Assembly: GCF_032397745.1 (NCBI RefSeq)
Contig: NZ_CP135921.1
Location: forward strand, 4,390,501-4,454,500
Direction of reading: 5' to 3'
DNA from: Bradyrhizobium prioriisuperbiae
GTDB taxonomy: Bacteria > Pseudomonadota > Alphaproteobacteria > Rhizobiales > Xanthobacteraceae
Length of the DNA: 64,000 nucleotides
How positions within the stretch are numbered: the first letter of the stretch is position 1; every line of letters begins with the position of its first letter. Of this stretch, positions 34,369-42,743 are shown in pieces. The notes below the pieces were generated by a model. That model worked only from the letters and a program-made list of their open reading frames with translations, ran no database searches and was not told where the DNA came from. The position numbers were made by a program, and so were the translations under genes.

Positions 34369-34953
34369 ATGGCACGCCACAGCCTCAAGGAGCAGATCGT
34401 CGAAGCGGGCATGAAGACCTTTCTTGAGAAAGGCTTCAACGGCTGCGGCGTGCAGGAGATCACCTCCACCGCCGGGGTGCCGAAGGGCTCGTTCTACAAT
34501 CACTTCGAAAGCAAGGAAGCGCTCGGCGCCGAGATCGTCGATCGGTACGGCGAGGGCACCGAGCGGCGCAAGATCTTGCGCGATCGCACGTTGCATCCGC
34601 TCAAGCGGCTGAAACGTTATTTCGAAGACCTGATGACGATCTCGACGGAGTCGAATTTCGAGCGCGGTTGCCTGCTCGGCAATTTCAGCGCCGAAGTCTC
34701 GACCCAGAGCCCGCTGATCCGCGAGCGGCTTGATGCGATTTTCGTCCGCTGGACCAAGGATATCGAAACCGCCATTGCGGATGCACAGGAGCAAGGCCTC
34801 GTCGCCACCGACCTGAAGGCCGGCGTGCTCGCGAGCGTGGTGCTCGATGCCTATGAGGGCGCGGTGCTGCGGGCCAAGGTCGAGAAAAACCGGCGTGCGC
34901 TCGATGCCTTCATGAAGGTCACCTTCAGCAGGATCCTGGCGCCGCCGGGCTGA
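34369..34953 (+). CDS. TetR/AcrR family regulator
   Basis: This 194-residue repressor has the TetR helix-turn-helix (GVQEITSTAGVPKGSFYNHF, about residues 28-47) and a typical C-terminal domain. It probably binds the AGACGA-x-CGGTCATATTG element before its own start and before the MFS gene. The GAnCGGTC core recalls NemR-type operators, and an N-ethylmaleimide or quinone-type signal is possible. It is followed on the same strand by the MFS exporter gene 161 bases on. Confidence 0.92.
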   Translation: MARHSLKEQIVEAGMKTFLEKGFNGCGVQEITSTAGVPKGSFYNHFESKEALGAEIVDRYGEGTERRKILRDRTLHPLKRLKRYFEDLMTISTESNFERGCLLGNFSAEVSTQSPLIRERLDAIFVRWTKDIETAIADAQEQGLVATDLKAGVLASVVLDAYEGAVLRAKVEKNRRALDAFMKVTFSRILAPPG

Positions 34954-35049
34954 GAGGGCGGAAACGCTTCCGCAAAATCTGGCCTCGCCAAATCCGTCAT
35001 CTGACACAAGCCAGTCGCCTCTTCGTCGTTCTTTCTTGATCTGAATTGA

Positions 35050-35068
35050 GACGACCGGTCATATTGAA
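35050..35068. promoter_or_regulatory. shared TetR-site copy 2
   Basis: AGACGACCGGTCATATTGA lies about 47 bases before the MFS start and contains the palindrome GACCGGTC. Its match to 34344-34362 suggests the TetR protein binds both. Confidence 0.65.
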
Positions 35069-35114
35069 ATATCGAGAGCATTCAATCTTCACTCGCATCA
35101 AAAGGCATCCTCCG

Positions 35115-36353
35115 ATGACATCTCCCGCACCGCAGACCAGTTCATCCGCCGCAGCTCTGCCGTCCCGCGCGCCGCTGGTCTGGCTCGCCTTCGGCGCGTT
35201 TGCCGTTGCCACCGAAGCCTTCATGATCGCGCCGCTGCTGCCGGACATCGGCGGTGACCTCTCGGTCGGCGTCGGCCAGGCCGGTCAGCTCATCACCGCG
35301 TTCGCGTTGACCTATGCGATCTCCTCGCCGGTGCTCACCGCTCTCACCGCGGGCGTGCATCGCCGCCGGCTTCTGATTGTCTGCATGGGGGCGTTCACAC
35401 TCGCCAACCTGCTGGCGGTGGCGGCTGGCGATTACTGGGAACTGATGGCTGCGCGCATTCTGCTTGCCCTCGCCGCCGGACTTTATCTGCCGAATGCCAC
35501 CGCACTTGCGGGGGCGCTGGTGCCGTCGCAGCAGCGCGGGCGTGCGCTTGCCATCATCAGCGGCGGCAGCAGTCTCGCCATCGTGCTCGGCGTGCCGCTC
35601 GGGGCTCTCATCGGCCACGCGCTGGGCTGGCGTATGACCTTCGGTGGCGTTGCCATCCTCGCAGCCATTGCGACCGCTGGACTGATGATCGGCCTGCCGG
35701 GCGACATTGGTGCTGCGCTGCCGGTGGCGAGCCTGCGTCAACGGATCGACGTGGCGCGGCGGCCGGCGGTGCTTGCGGCAATGCTGGTGACGGTGCTGTG
35801 GGCAAGCGGCGCCTACACGCTCTATGGGTATCTGGCGACCTATCTTGCCGCCGCGGCCGGTATCAGCGGCACATCTCTGAGCGCAGTGCTGTTCGTATGG
35901 GGCGTTGCCGCCGCGACCGGCGTGTTCTGCGGTGGCAGCCTGACCGACAGGTTCGGCGCCCGCCAGGTCATCGTGCCGGCGCTGTCGATCCTGGCTTGCG
36001 CCTTCGCCAGCCTGTCGGCATCGGCGGCATGGCTGACGCCGGCGCAGGCGCTTGCGCCTGTGCTGATTTCAATCGTGATCTGGGGTGTCAGCGCCTGGAC
36101 ATTCATGCCCTCGCAGCAGGCGCGGCTGATCGCGATCGGAGGCGTCGCGGCGGCACCTGTCGCGCTCTCGCTCAACGCCTCGTTCATGTATGCCGGCTTT
36201 TCCCTCGGCGCGGTGATCGGCTCGGTTACGCTTGCAGTGTCCTCGCATGTGAGTCTCGGCCTGGTCGGCGCCGTGCTCGAACTGTCGGCCGTCGGTCTCG
36301 TGCTCGCCACCAGCCGCAAGCCTGTGGCCGCGCCGGCGGTCGCCTCGTCGTAA
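35115..36353 (+). CDS. MFS transporter, drug/sugar efflux type
   Basis: This 412-residue protein has about twelve hydrophobic spans. Motif A-like RRRLL follows the second loop, and DRFGAR marks the matching loop after span 7. It resembles the AraJ/YdhP-type (DHA1) exporters. The ATG at 35115 follows ATCCTCCG. Control by the adjacent TetR protein is suggested by the shared site. A clear terminator follows. The exported compound cannot be deduced. Confidence 0.9.
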   Translation: MTSPAPQTSSSAAALPSRAPLVWLAFGAFAVATEAFMIAPLLPDIGGDLSVGVGQAGQLITAFALTYAISSPVLTALTAGVHRRRLLIVCMGAFTLANLLAVAAGDYWELMAARILLALAAGLYLPNATALAGALVPSQQRGRALAIISGGSSLAIVLGVPLGALIGHALGWRMTFGGVAILAAIATAGLMIGLPGDIGAALPVASLRQRIDVARRPAVLAAMLVTVLWASGAYTLYGYLATYLAAAAGISGTSLSAVLFVWGVAAATGVFCGGSLTDRFGARQVIVPALSILACAFASLSASAAWLTPAQALAPVLISIVIWGVSAWTFMPSQQARLIAIGGVAAAPVALSLNASFMYAGFSLGAVIGSVTLAVSSHVSLGLVGAVLELSAVGLVLATSRKPVAAPAVASS

Positions 36354-36401
36354 CGGGCGTCGCCCGACGCCTTATCCGGCTTTTCCCGTCCCGTGGTTCT
36401 G

Positions 36402-36432
36402 GCGGCCCGTCTTGTTCGGGCCGCTTTCCTTT
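36402..36432 (+). terminator. Rho-independent terminator of the MFS gene
   Basis: A perfect 8-base stem (GCGGCCCG at 36402-36409, CGGGCCGC at 36417-36424) with a 7-base loop is followed by TTTCCTTT. Confidence 0.8.
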
Positions 36433-36778
36433 GACGTCCCGACGGTCTTGCGCCCCGGCTTATTTGCTGGCGGCTTGAGTGTTATCTCGGCTTCGGGCTG
36501 CCGCAACAGGCCGGTGCCGAGCCGCTCCGTCCGGATTGGTGATCGACGGCGGGCCTGGATCCGTTCCGCATCTGGCGGTTGCATCCGGTTCGGAATGCTT
36601 ATAAACGATAATCAAGATTGGTATTTTAGCAATTTTATTGTTGGCGGCTGGCCGGCAGACGTCGAAGCCACTGCGCGCGTTTCACGGCGTGCGTTTGCCG
36701 AACGACTGTCGCGGTTCGACAACTTCAGTCAAATTTCAAATCCGTCGGACCGAGAAAACCTGTTTTGGAGTCCCCGCG
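36433..36778. other. non-coding gap, locally AT-rich
   Basis: No gene is recognised between the terminator and the small protein gene. Bases 36598-36645 are strikingly AT-rich compared with their surroundings and probably contain the promoter of the small gene. Confidence 0.5.
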
Positions 36779-37021
36779 ATGAGCGCCGATGAGTCCAAAT
36801 CTGCCGAATCCAAATCCGTCCCCATTGAGATAGTCGCGTCCGATGTCACGCAAGGCGACGGAAGGGCGGTAAGGCTGGTCCAGGACAATCGCTCGTCGTT
36901 GCCGAACATTAGCGCCGCCGAAAGCCTGCGGCTGATCCAGGCGTTTACGAAAATCAGTGACACGGACGACCGCATGATCATCATCGAACTGGCCGAACAG
37001 CTGGCGCAGAAGTCGCGCTAG
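36779..37021 (+). CDS. small hypothetical protein
   Basis: This 80-residue soluble protein is not recognised. An acidic/Ser-Lys N-terminus (MSADESKSAESKSVPIEIV) leads into a helical C-terminus (SAAESLRLIQAFTKISDTDD, then LAEQLAQKSR). The ATG is preceded by GGAG nine bases upstream. Similar small helical proteins are common in Bradyrhizobium; a regulatory role is possible but unproven. Confidence 0.65.
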   Translation: MSADESKSAESKSVPIEIVASDVTQGDGRAVRLVQDNRSSLPNISAAESLRLIQAFTKISDTDDRMIIIELAEQLAQKSR

Positions 37022-37066
37022 AAGACGTGCGGAACGCCTGTGCCTGCGTCGCCGGGCGATGGGGCG

Positions 37067-37462
37067 TCAGTCGTCCCGCTGCTTGCCTCCGGCCAGCGAC
37101 AGCGTAAGGCGGTCGTAGAGCGCGAGCGCTTCGTCGGCCCGTCCCGCTTCGCAGGCGGCTCGTGCGCGGATCAAGGCGGCAAATGTGGCGTACAGCGTTT
37201 CGCCTGGAATATCCTGCGCTTCGCCATGGGCTTCGATCGCGGTTACCAGTCGCAGGTCGCGTGCTGCGCATCGTGGGAGGAGGGCGGGCTCCGCCGCCCG
37301 CGCCTCGGAGAGGCCGGCGTTTGGCAGCAGCGAGATCGTGCGTTCGCCGCTGATCGCGTCGAGACGCCAATCGAGTCCGATCGCCAGCATGGCGACGATG
37401 AGTATTGCGAGCCAGCCGCAAACTGCCGCCGTTCCGGCATTCCATGTCTTGTCCGGGCGCAT
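37067..37462 (-). CDS. hypothetical membrane-anchored protein
   Basis: This 131-residue protein has a single N-terminal membrane span (AAVCGWLAILIVAMLAIGLD) and a soluble helical C-terminal part (about 55-131) with two cysteines (LLPRCAARDL, RAACEAGRAD). I do not recognise the family. The final helical part resembles a single TPR-type hairpin. The start at 37462 was chosen over a longer frame that lacks a hydrophobic N-terminus. Confidence 0.65.
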   Translation of the reverse strand: MRPDKTWNAGTAAVCGWLAILIVAMLAIGLDWRLDAISGERTISLLPNAGLSEARAAEPALLPRCAARDLRLVTAIEAHGEAQDIPGETLYATFAALIRARAACEAGRADEALALYDRLTLSLAGGKQRDD

Positions 37463-37539
37463 GAGAAATCCCTGTCTCGCGGGCGCCGCATGGCCGCGAC
37501 GCATGGTCGATGTTGGTCGAATGTCGTCGACGGTCGTGT

Positions 37540-37674
37540 TCAGTCGCCGGTGACACTCAGCGAGGCGTGGCTTGGGCCAGTGGCCGACATTGCGCTCTCG
37601 AGCTTGTGCCATGCGATGGCGTGGGCGGATGCGAACGCTGTGATGGCGGCGATCAACAAGGCGCGCTGAAACAT
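37540..37674 (-). CDS. small exported or membrane peptide
   Basis: This 44-residue peptide (MFQRALLIAAITAFASAHAI and a Ser/Thr-rich tail) has a hydrophobic N-terminus that could be a signal or anchor. A GGAG lies some 11 bases before the ATG. It is on the same strand as the membrane-anchored gene downstream of it. I cannot name it, and it may not be expressed. Confidence 0.4.
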   Translation of the reverse strand: MFQRALLIAAITAFASAHAIAWHKLESAMSATGPSHASLSVTGD

Positions 37675-37830
37675 TTGTGACGGCTCCGGGACGTAAGGTC
37701 CTTGTTTCGGATCATTGCCGAGCATCGTTCGGGCCGCGACCGCCGTTCGAGGGACATGGCGCGAACTATTTTTTTGCCGCGGCGTTGAACGTCGTGCCGT
37801 ATGAATCGGCAGGCCCGGAAGGCAAATGTG

Positions 37831-38814
37831 CTAGCGCAGCGCCGCCTTGCCGGTCTCGCGGATGTCGCGCGGGGTGAGGCCATAGAGCTTGCGGAAGCGA
37901 CGGTTGAAATACGACAGGTCGCCGAAGCCGGCGTCGTAGGCGATGGCGCCGACCGGCAAGCGGTCGAAGTCGGCTTCGCACAACATGCGATGGGCGTCGG
38001 CAAGCCGGCGGTCGAGCAGGAACGCCGAGAACGTGGTGCCGTCGCGCTCGAACAATCGCTGCAGATACCGCACGGTGACGCCGAGGTGGGTGGCGACGTG
38101 CTGGATCGACAGCCCCTGCTGGTCGCTGTGCGCGGCGATGTAGATCTTCGCCGCCTGCAGCCGCGCGGCGCGCACGCCGCGATCCGCTGCGGCTCCCGCG
38201 GCGAGATCGGCGGCACTGAGCGTCAGTGCGATCAGGTCGTTGACATGACCGGCGACGAGTTCGTGGAGTCCCGGCGACTGCAACACATCTTCCGCGAACA
38301 GCGGGGTCGCATAGCTCGCGAGGAGTCTCAATGCATCGATGTGCCCGGGGATATGCTGCATTACGGCATCACCGATGTTTTCGACCAGAGGCGCGAGGGC
38401 GGTGCGCGGGACCTGTATGGAGACCGAGCTTCCGGGACCCACGCGCTGGAACGTTGTGACCTCGGCGCCGCTCATCAGCACGGCATCGCCGCCGCGAAGT
38501 TCGATGTCGCGGCCGCGTGAGGAGGCGAGCGCAGAGCCGGTACGATTCACGGTCAGGATCAGATCGTCGTTGCCGTCGGCGATGGAGGCCCGGCTGCGGG
38601 TGATGCACATGGCGGACGATCTGCCCGACAGCAATTGCAATCCCGGAAGCGAACGGACCGTGACGTCGCAGCGAAAAGGAACATCGGGCGCCGGTTCCAT
38701 GTCGACCTTGAGCAGCGAGCGCCCGTAATACTCGCGCCACATCGGCACGCGGTCCTTCTCGGCGAGGCCCTCGGTCGAAAACCGGATTGTCGAAACGTCA
38801 ATGGGGTCTATCAT
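37831..38814 (-). CDS. AraC family regulator
   Basis: This 327-residue regulator has an AraC-binding-like N-terminal domain (about 15-190) and a C-terminal double helix-turn-helix (about 220-325), with LSIQHVATHLGVTVRYLQRL and the second motif FGDLSYFNRRFRKLYGLTPR. It resembles the AraC proteins with FeaR/XylS-type sensor domains that respond to aromatic or amine compounds. No obvious target gene is beside it. Confidence 0.92.
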   Translation of the reverse strand: MIDPIDVSTIRFSTEGLAEKDRVPMWREYYGRSLLKVDMEPAPDVPFRCDVTVRSLPGLQLLSGRSSAMCITRSRASIADGNDDLILTVNRTGSALASSRGRDIELRGGDAVLMSGAEVTTFQRVGPGSSVSIQVPRTALAPLVENIGDAVMQHIPGHIDALRLLASYATPLFAEDVLQSPGLHELVAGHVNDLIALTLSAADLAAGAAADRGVRAARLQAAKIYIAAHSDQQGLSIQHVATHLGVTVRYLQRLFERDGTTFSAFLLDRRLADAHRMLCEADFDRLPVGAIAYDAGFGDLSYFNRRFRKLYGLTPRDIRETGKAALR

Positions 38815-39178
38815 CTCGAAGCAATCATCGTTGGTGGCGGTCGAATGGCACTGATCGAACGGGCTGGAGCAAAAGGCCCCAGGTGATTAACAATCCGGCG
38901 AGGCAAAAATTCCGCGGCGGGATCGTCCGCGTCTTGCGTTGGAAGGACGTGGCCACCATCGATCGGCGCAGCATCGGCGCGGATCCCGCACGGAGCGCAT
39001 GATCGATGACGTCGTTCAAAAATGTGAAATGAATGCGTCTTTTACTTGGCGCACGCAAGCAAAGCCGGATGCCGGCTTTTGCGGGAAACGCAGGTCACTT
39101 TGTCCGAAAGTGCATTGGTGCCGGCGATCCGAAGTTCGCCTGATCGCGAACTTCGGATCTGGATGTTCGGCAGGCCGA
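38815..39178. other. non-coding gap with a long inverted repeat
   Basis: The region upstream of AraC and after the LuxR stop shows no gene. It contains the perfect inverted repeat at 39126-39159 listed below, and presumably the AraC promoter. Confidence 0.5.
39126..39159. repeat. perfect 14-bp inverted repeat
   Basis: GATCCGAAGTTCGC (39126-39139) and its exact reverse complement (39146-39159) surround a 6-base loop. It begins 20 bases after the LuxR-type gene's stop (minus strand). A strong stem forms in RNA, but no T run follows. Confidence 0.7.
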
Positions 39179-40210
39179 TCACTCGCAGAGTTCGGTCGGC
39201 AACCGGATGTCGCGACGGGCCGTGTCGACAAAAGGCGTCGCGAAACGCGCAACGATTTTGACCAGGTCGGCCTGGCGGCGGGTGCCGGTCTTTTCGAACA
39301 AGTTGCTGAGATGGGTCTTGGCGGTGCTGTAGGCGATGCCGAGTGAGGCGGCGACCTCGGGCACCCCGCCGACATCCACGATCGCCAGTAGCACGCGCAG
39401 TTCGGTCGCCGTCAGCTTGTAGTGCCGTGCCAGCATCTGGGGTTGCGACAGGGTCAGCGGCTCGGTCCTGTGCACGATCAGGGCCGTCACCGCCGTGGTG
39501 GTCAACCGGGACGCGTGTCCCGCACTGGAAAGCGGCAGCACGTGTGCCACATGGAGGCTGCCGTCGTTGGCGAGCAGCGGCAAAGCGATTGCGTGCGGGC
39601 CATTGGCGGCATCGTGGCAGCTCGCGGCGGACAAGGCTTCGCGCAGGGACTGCTCGGTAGCTGTGTCGGTTGCGACCAACTTGCCACCGATCTCGCACAG
39701 GCTGTCGCTGGCCGACAGCAGCGCGCGAAAGCTCGTATTGGCGTGCACAACGCCGCCGTTGGCGTCGATCAGCGCGATGCCGGCGTTCAGGCCGTCCAGT
39801 GTATCGGTGAACGTCGCCGCTTCCGAGGTCTTCAGGTCGACCGTCCGCCCGATCTGCATGGCCCGGCGAAGATGCGGAACGATCGCGCGCAGGCGACGGC
39901 GGGCGTCGCTGTCGTCGTCGCGTTGCGGGCAGATCGCGCTTGCGAGGGCCGTACTGCTGTCGAGTTGCCGAAACAATTGTGACGCGCCGTCGTCGAGGTA
40001 ATAAACGTTGCTGCTCTCGCCCGCACCGTCCTTCGGCGCGAGCGTTGGCGCGCAGCCGACGAAACGGCTGGCCTTGCAGATCACATGCCGCCACTGCACC
40101 GGGTCGAGCGCCGCGTCATAAATCTCGCCAATCAGGTTTGAGAGTTGTTCGGCCTCGCTCGTCACGGTCTCCGGACCGATTGCAGAGACCTGGTCGGACT
40201 GTTGAGCCAA
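39179..40210 (-). CDS. LuxR-type helix-turn-helix regulator with PAS-like sensor
   Basis: This 343-residue protein has a variable N-terminal sensor part (EAEQLSNLIGEIYDAALDPV to about 180, with a PAS-like stretch GIALIDANGGVVHANTSFRA). A C-terminal LuxR/NarL helix-turn-helix follows, with LTATELRVLLAIVDVGGVPE and TAKTHLSNLFEKTGTRRQAD. The TTG at 40210 was chosen because GGAGG lies eight bases upstream. The longer frame from 40363 adds 51 residues without such a site. It has the same architecture as the regulator at 62732-63853. Confidence 0.85.
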   Translation of the reverse strand: MAQQSDQVSAIGPETVTSEAEQLSNLIGEIYDAALDPVQWRHVICKASRFVGCAPTLAPKDGAGESSNVYYLDDGASQLFRQLDSSTALASAICPQRDDDSDARRRLRAIVPHLRRAMQIGRTVDLKTSEAATFTDTLDGLNAGIALIDANGGVVHANTSFRALLSASDSLCEIGGKLVATDTATEQSLREALSAASCHDAANGPHAIALPLLANDGSLHVAHVLPLSSAGHASRLTTTAVTALIVHRTEPLTLSQPQMLARHYKLTATELRVLLAIVDVGGVPEVAASLGIAYSTAKTHLSNLFEKTGTRRQADLVKIVARFATPFVDTARRDIRLPTELCE

Positions 40211-40372
40211 GATAGTTGCCTCCGTTTGCCGCTGAAGTCGCGAGTCGGTTTGCGATCCTAGTTGCGTCGCCGTGATCGCGCTTGGACTGGAGCGACGGTT
40301 TGCCGGATGCGGCCGATATCGCGCAATCGTGAATACGGGCTGACACTCGACGTGCGGATTCATGCGTTTGGT

Positions 40373-40408
40373 GCGTGGAATGCGGCGTGGATCGCGGCGT
40401 GGAATAAC
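40373..40408. repeat. three-copy 12-bp tandem repeat
   Basis: GCGTGGAATGCG, GCGTGGATCGCG and GCGTGGAATAAC follow one another directly. Confidence 0.65.
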
Positions 40409-40594
40409 TTGTGCGGGTACGCGATTTTTTTTGTGCTGTCGTCGCCGGAAGTGTTGAACCTAATTAGGGGATGGCGAGACCAAGGCCAGTCGACGGCGCG
40501 GCGCCATGGGTTCCGCGCCCGTCGCTGTTTGGGCAAACCCTGTTGTTATCGGTGTCCACGCGTCTGTCGCTGGAGTCCAAATCTAATCTAAATC

Positions 40595-40646
40595 CAAGTC
40601 CAAGTCTCGATCCAAGTCTCGATCCAAGTCTCGATACAGGTCTCGG
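40595..40646. repeat. 12-bp tandem repeat array
   Basis: Two exact CAAGTCTCGATC units (40601-40612, 40613-40624), a third with one change (40625-40636) and a partial fourth are preceded by a lone CAAGTC. The array begins about 30 bases beyond the M23 peptidase stop. Confidence 0.75.
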
Positions 40647-40675
40647 CCGCGGGCTCCACTGTGCAGCGCCTGCCG

Positions 40676-42478
40676 TCAGTGTTCGCCGAGGCGCGCCTGC
40701 AGCAACGTATCCGCGCGTTCCCGCGTCTTGTGGAATGCGGCCAGGGTCTCGCCGTCGAGCACGCGGCCGGCGCGCAGCCGCACCCGCAGCGGATCGACGT
40801 TACGGCCGTTGATACGGACCTCGTAATAGAGATGCGGTCCGGTGGAGAGCCCGGTCGAGCCGACATAGGCGATGGTCTGGCCCTGGCGCACCCGCTCGCC
40901 GACATGCAGGCCGCGCGGCACGCCGGAGATATGCGCGTAGGTGGTCTCATAGCCATAGTCGTGGCGGATCCGGATATATTCGCCATAACCCGATTGCCGG
41001 TCGATCTTCTCGACCACGCCGGCAGCAGCCGCCGCGATCGGCGAGCCGAACGGCGCCGCATAGTCCACGCCCTCATGGAAGCGGCGGTCACGCAGCACCG
41101 GATGCACGCGCCAGCCGAAGCCATCGCCGAGATGGCCGGCATCGACCGGCTTGCGCAGCAGCGAGGTGGTGACCGAGTGGCCGTCGGCGTCGTAATAGTC
41201 CGAGCTGTCGTCGTCCGGTGCGGTAAAGCGATAGTAGCGGTGGGTCTTGCCATCCAGCATCAGTGCGGCGAAGGCCAGTTCCGGCTGGCCCAGCGCATTG
41301 GGGCTGTAGAGCAGTTCGGCGCGGTCGCGCGCCGATGCCGGAGCGTCGAGATCGACATCGTGGCCGCACAGCCGCAACAGTTCGTCGACCAGCGCGCGAT
41401 CGATCCGGCTCGACCGCACCATGGCGTCGAGGCTTTCGCGCAGGCTCGCGCCGGATGTCGGCCGCAACGCCGCTTCATCACTGGCGTGGTGCTGCGGTGC
41501 GCGGGTTGAGGCTGCCGTGCTGGCCGTCACCGGCACGTAGCGTCCGTTGTTGGACAGCGCCGCCGCCACCTCCGGCTTGTCGGCGCCTGCGATGCTCACC
41601 TTGCGCAGCCGTCCCGTCGCCTGTCCCCGGCGCTCCTGCAGTACGGTGATGGTTTCGCCGCCGGCGAAGGCGTCGCGGCCGAACCATTTGCGCGGTGCGA
41701 GCAGCGAGGCGATCGCCTCGGTGTCCCGCCCCGCGGTGCCAAGCGCCGTGAGAATCTGCTGCAGCGTGTCACCAGTGCGCGCAACGATGACATGCCGCAT
41801 GTCCTGTGCCTGAGCCAACGCCTGGGCTTTAGCCTTCTCGATCACCGTGACGTTGATGGCGTCGACCGGCGGCGCTGCCAGCGGCTGCGTGTCATCGGCC
41901 GGCGCATACGCGCTGGCGTGCGCCGGCGGCGCGGGATGTGCAGGCATTGCCGGATGTGAGTTGCCGAAGCGGATTTCGTGCGGCAGTGCCGGTTTCGTCG
42001 CGGCACCGGCCACCTCGTGCGTAGCGTTCGCTGGCGCAGCGGCAACCTGGGCGATCGGCGCCGGCGGCTGGCCGAGCCGGGCGATCACATGAGTGAAGGG
42101 TTTCGGGCCGAGTTGGTCGTCGTCGAGCTGTTCGATCCGTGCGCGCATCAGGCCGTCGTCGTCTTGCGCCTGTGTGGCGGCGAGGCGATCGCCGCGTGCA
42201 AATGCCGTATCGGTTGCGATCCGCCGCGCGAATGTCGGCGCCGCCGCGAATTGGGCGTGCGAACCCAGCATGGACCACAGCGCGCCGAGCATCAGCGCGG
42301 CCGCGACTGTCGCCATCAGTATCACCGCGGTGAGCCATCGCACGCTGACAGGCATGCTGATCGGGCCGAGGACGATGGTGTGGCGGATCGGCGTGGTCTC
42401 GACGTCCGCGTCGGTCGCGCCGTTCAGGGGCGGCGCGCCGTCGGTCACGGTCGCGTCGGGCAGCAGCGGTCCCTTCAT
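40676..42478 (-). CDS. membrane-anchored M23 family metallopeptidase
   Basis: This 600-residue envelope protein has one membrane anchor (about 45-70, RWLTAVILMATVAAALMLGA). A Pro/Ala-rich linker and a LysM-like segment (MRHVIVARTGDTLQQILTAL) follow. The C-terminal M23/LytM domain has the zinc motifs HEGVDYAAPFG and GPHLYYEVRINGR, plus the TTYAHISGVP strand. The HLYYE form of the last motif, instead of HLHYE, occurs in part of the family. It likely trims or remodels peptidoglycan in the periplasm during division or elongation. Confidence 0.9.
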   Translation of the reverse strand: MKGPLLPDATVTDGAPPLNGATDADVETTPIRHTIVLGPISMPVSVRWLTAVILMATVAAALMLGALWSMLGSHAQFAAAPTFARRIATDTAFARGDRLAATQAQDDDGLMRARIEQLDDDQLGPKPFTHVIARLGQPPAPIAQVAAAPANATHEVAGAATKPALPHEIRFGNSHPAMPAHPAPPAHASAYAPADDTQPLAAPPVDAINVTVIEKAKAQALAQAQDMRHVIVARTGDTLQQILTALGTAGRDTEAIASLLAPRKWFGRDAFAGGETITVLQERRGQATGRLRKVSIAGADKPEVAAALSNNGRYVPVTASTAASTRAPQHHASDEAALRPTSGASLRESLDAMVRSSRIDRALVDELLRLCGHDVDLDAPASARDRAELLYSPNALGQPELAFAALMLDGKTHRYYRFTAPDDDSSDYYDADGHSVTTSLLRKPVDAGHLGDGFGWRVHPVLRDRRFHEGVDYAAPFGSPIAAAAAGVVEKIDRQSGYGEYIRIRHDYGYETTYAHISGVPRGLHVGERVRQGQTIAYVGSTGLSTGPHLYYEVRINGRNVDPLRVRLRAGRVLDGETLAAFHKTRERADTLLQARLGEH

Positions 42479-42743
42479 GCGACGACGACCCGCATCATGC
42501 AGACATCATCCGCCACGCGTGATGACGCAAGCCGACTTCAATTCTGATGGTGGCGTGGAAGCTCGGCAACACTGTTCCGCCCGCGGTCCGGGCGAACCAC
42601 GTCTGTCGGCGGCTCCCCGATGCTGGCGGATGCGATTCGACGTTACACTATAACGTTGGAAAGGTAGGCAGCATTGTGGCGCCGGCTTGCAGATCGTATC
42701 CGCAAGCGGTCATTTAATGATTGCCACGAGCTGTGGACGTCAT

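Larger units (their letters stand above)
40211..40675. other. non-coding gap with two tandem arrays
   Basis: No gene is recognised between the LuxR-type gene and the M23 peptidase gene. The stretch includes the two 12-base repeat arrays at 40373-40408 and 40595-40646. Confidence 0.5.

Noticed and set aside
36372..36584. 70-residue Lys/Arg-rich frame on the minus strand
   Set aside because: It overlaps the MFS terminator stem, and its composition looks like chance translation of a GC-rich palindrome.
40262..40591. 109-residue plus-strand frame in the gap before the M23 gene
   Set aside because: It translates the 12-bp tandem array and shows no ribosome site or family resemblance.
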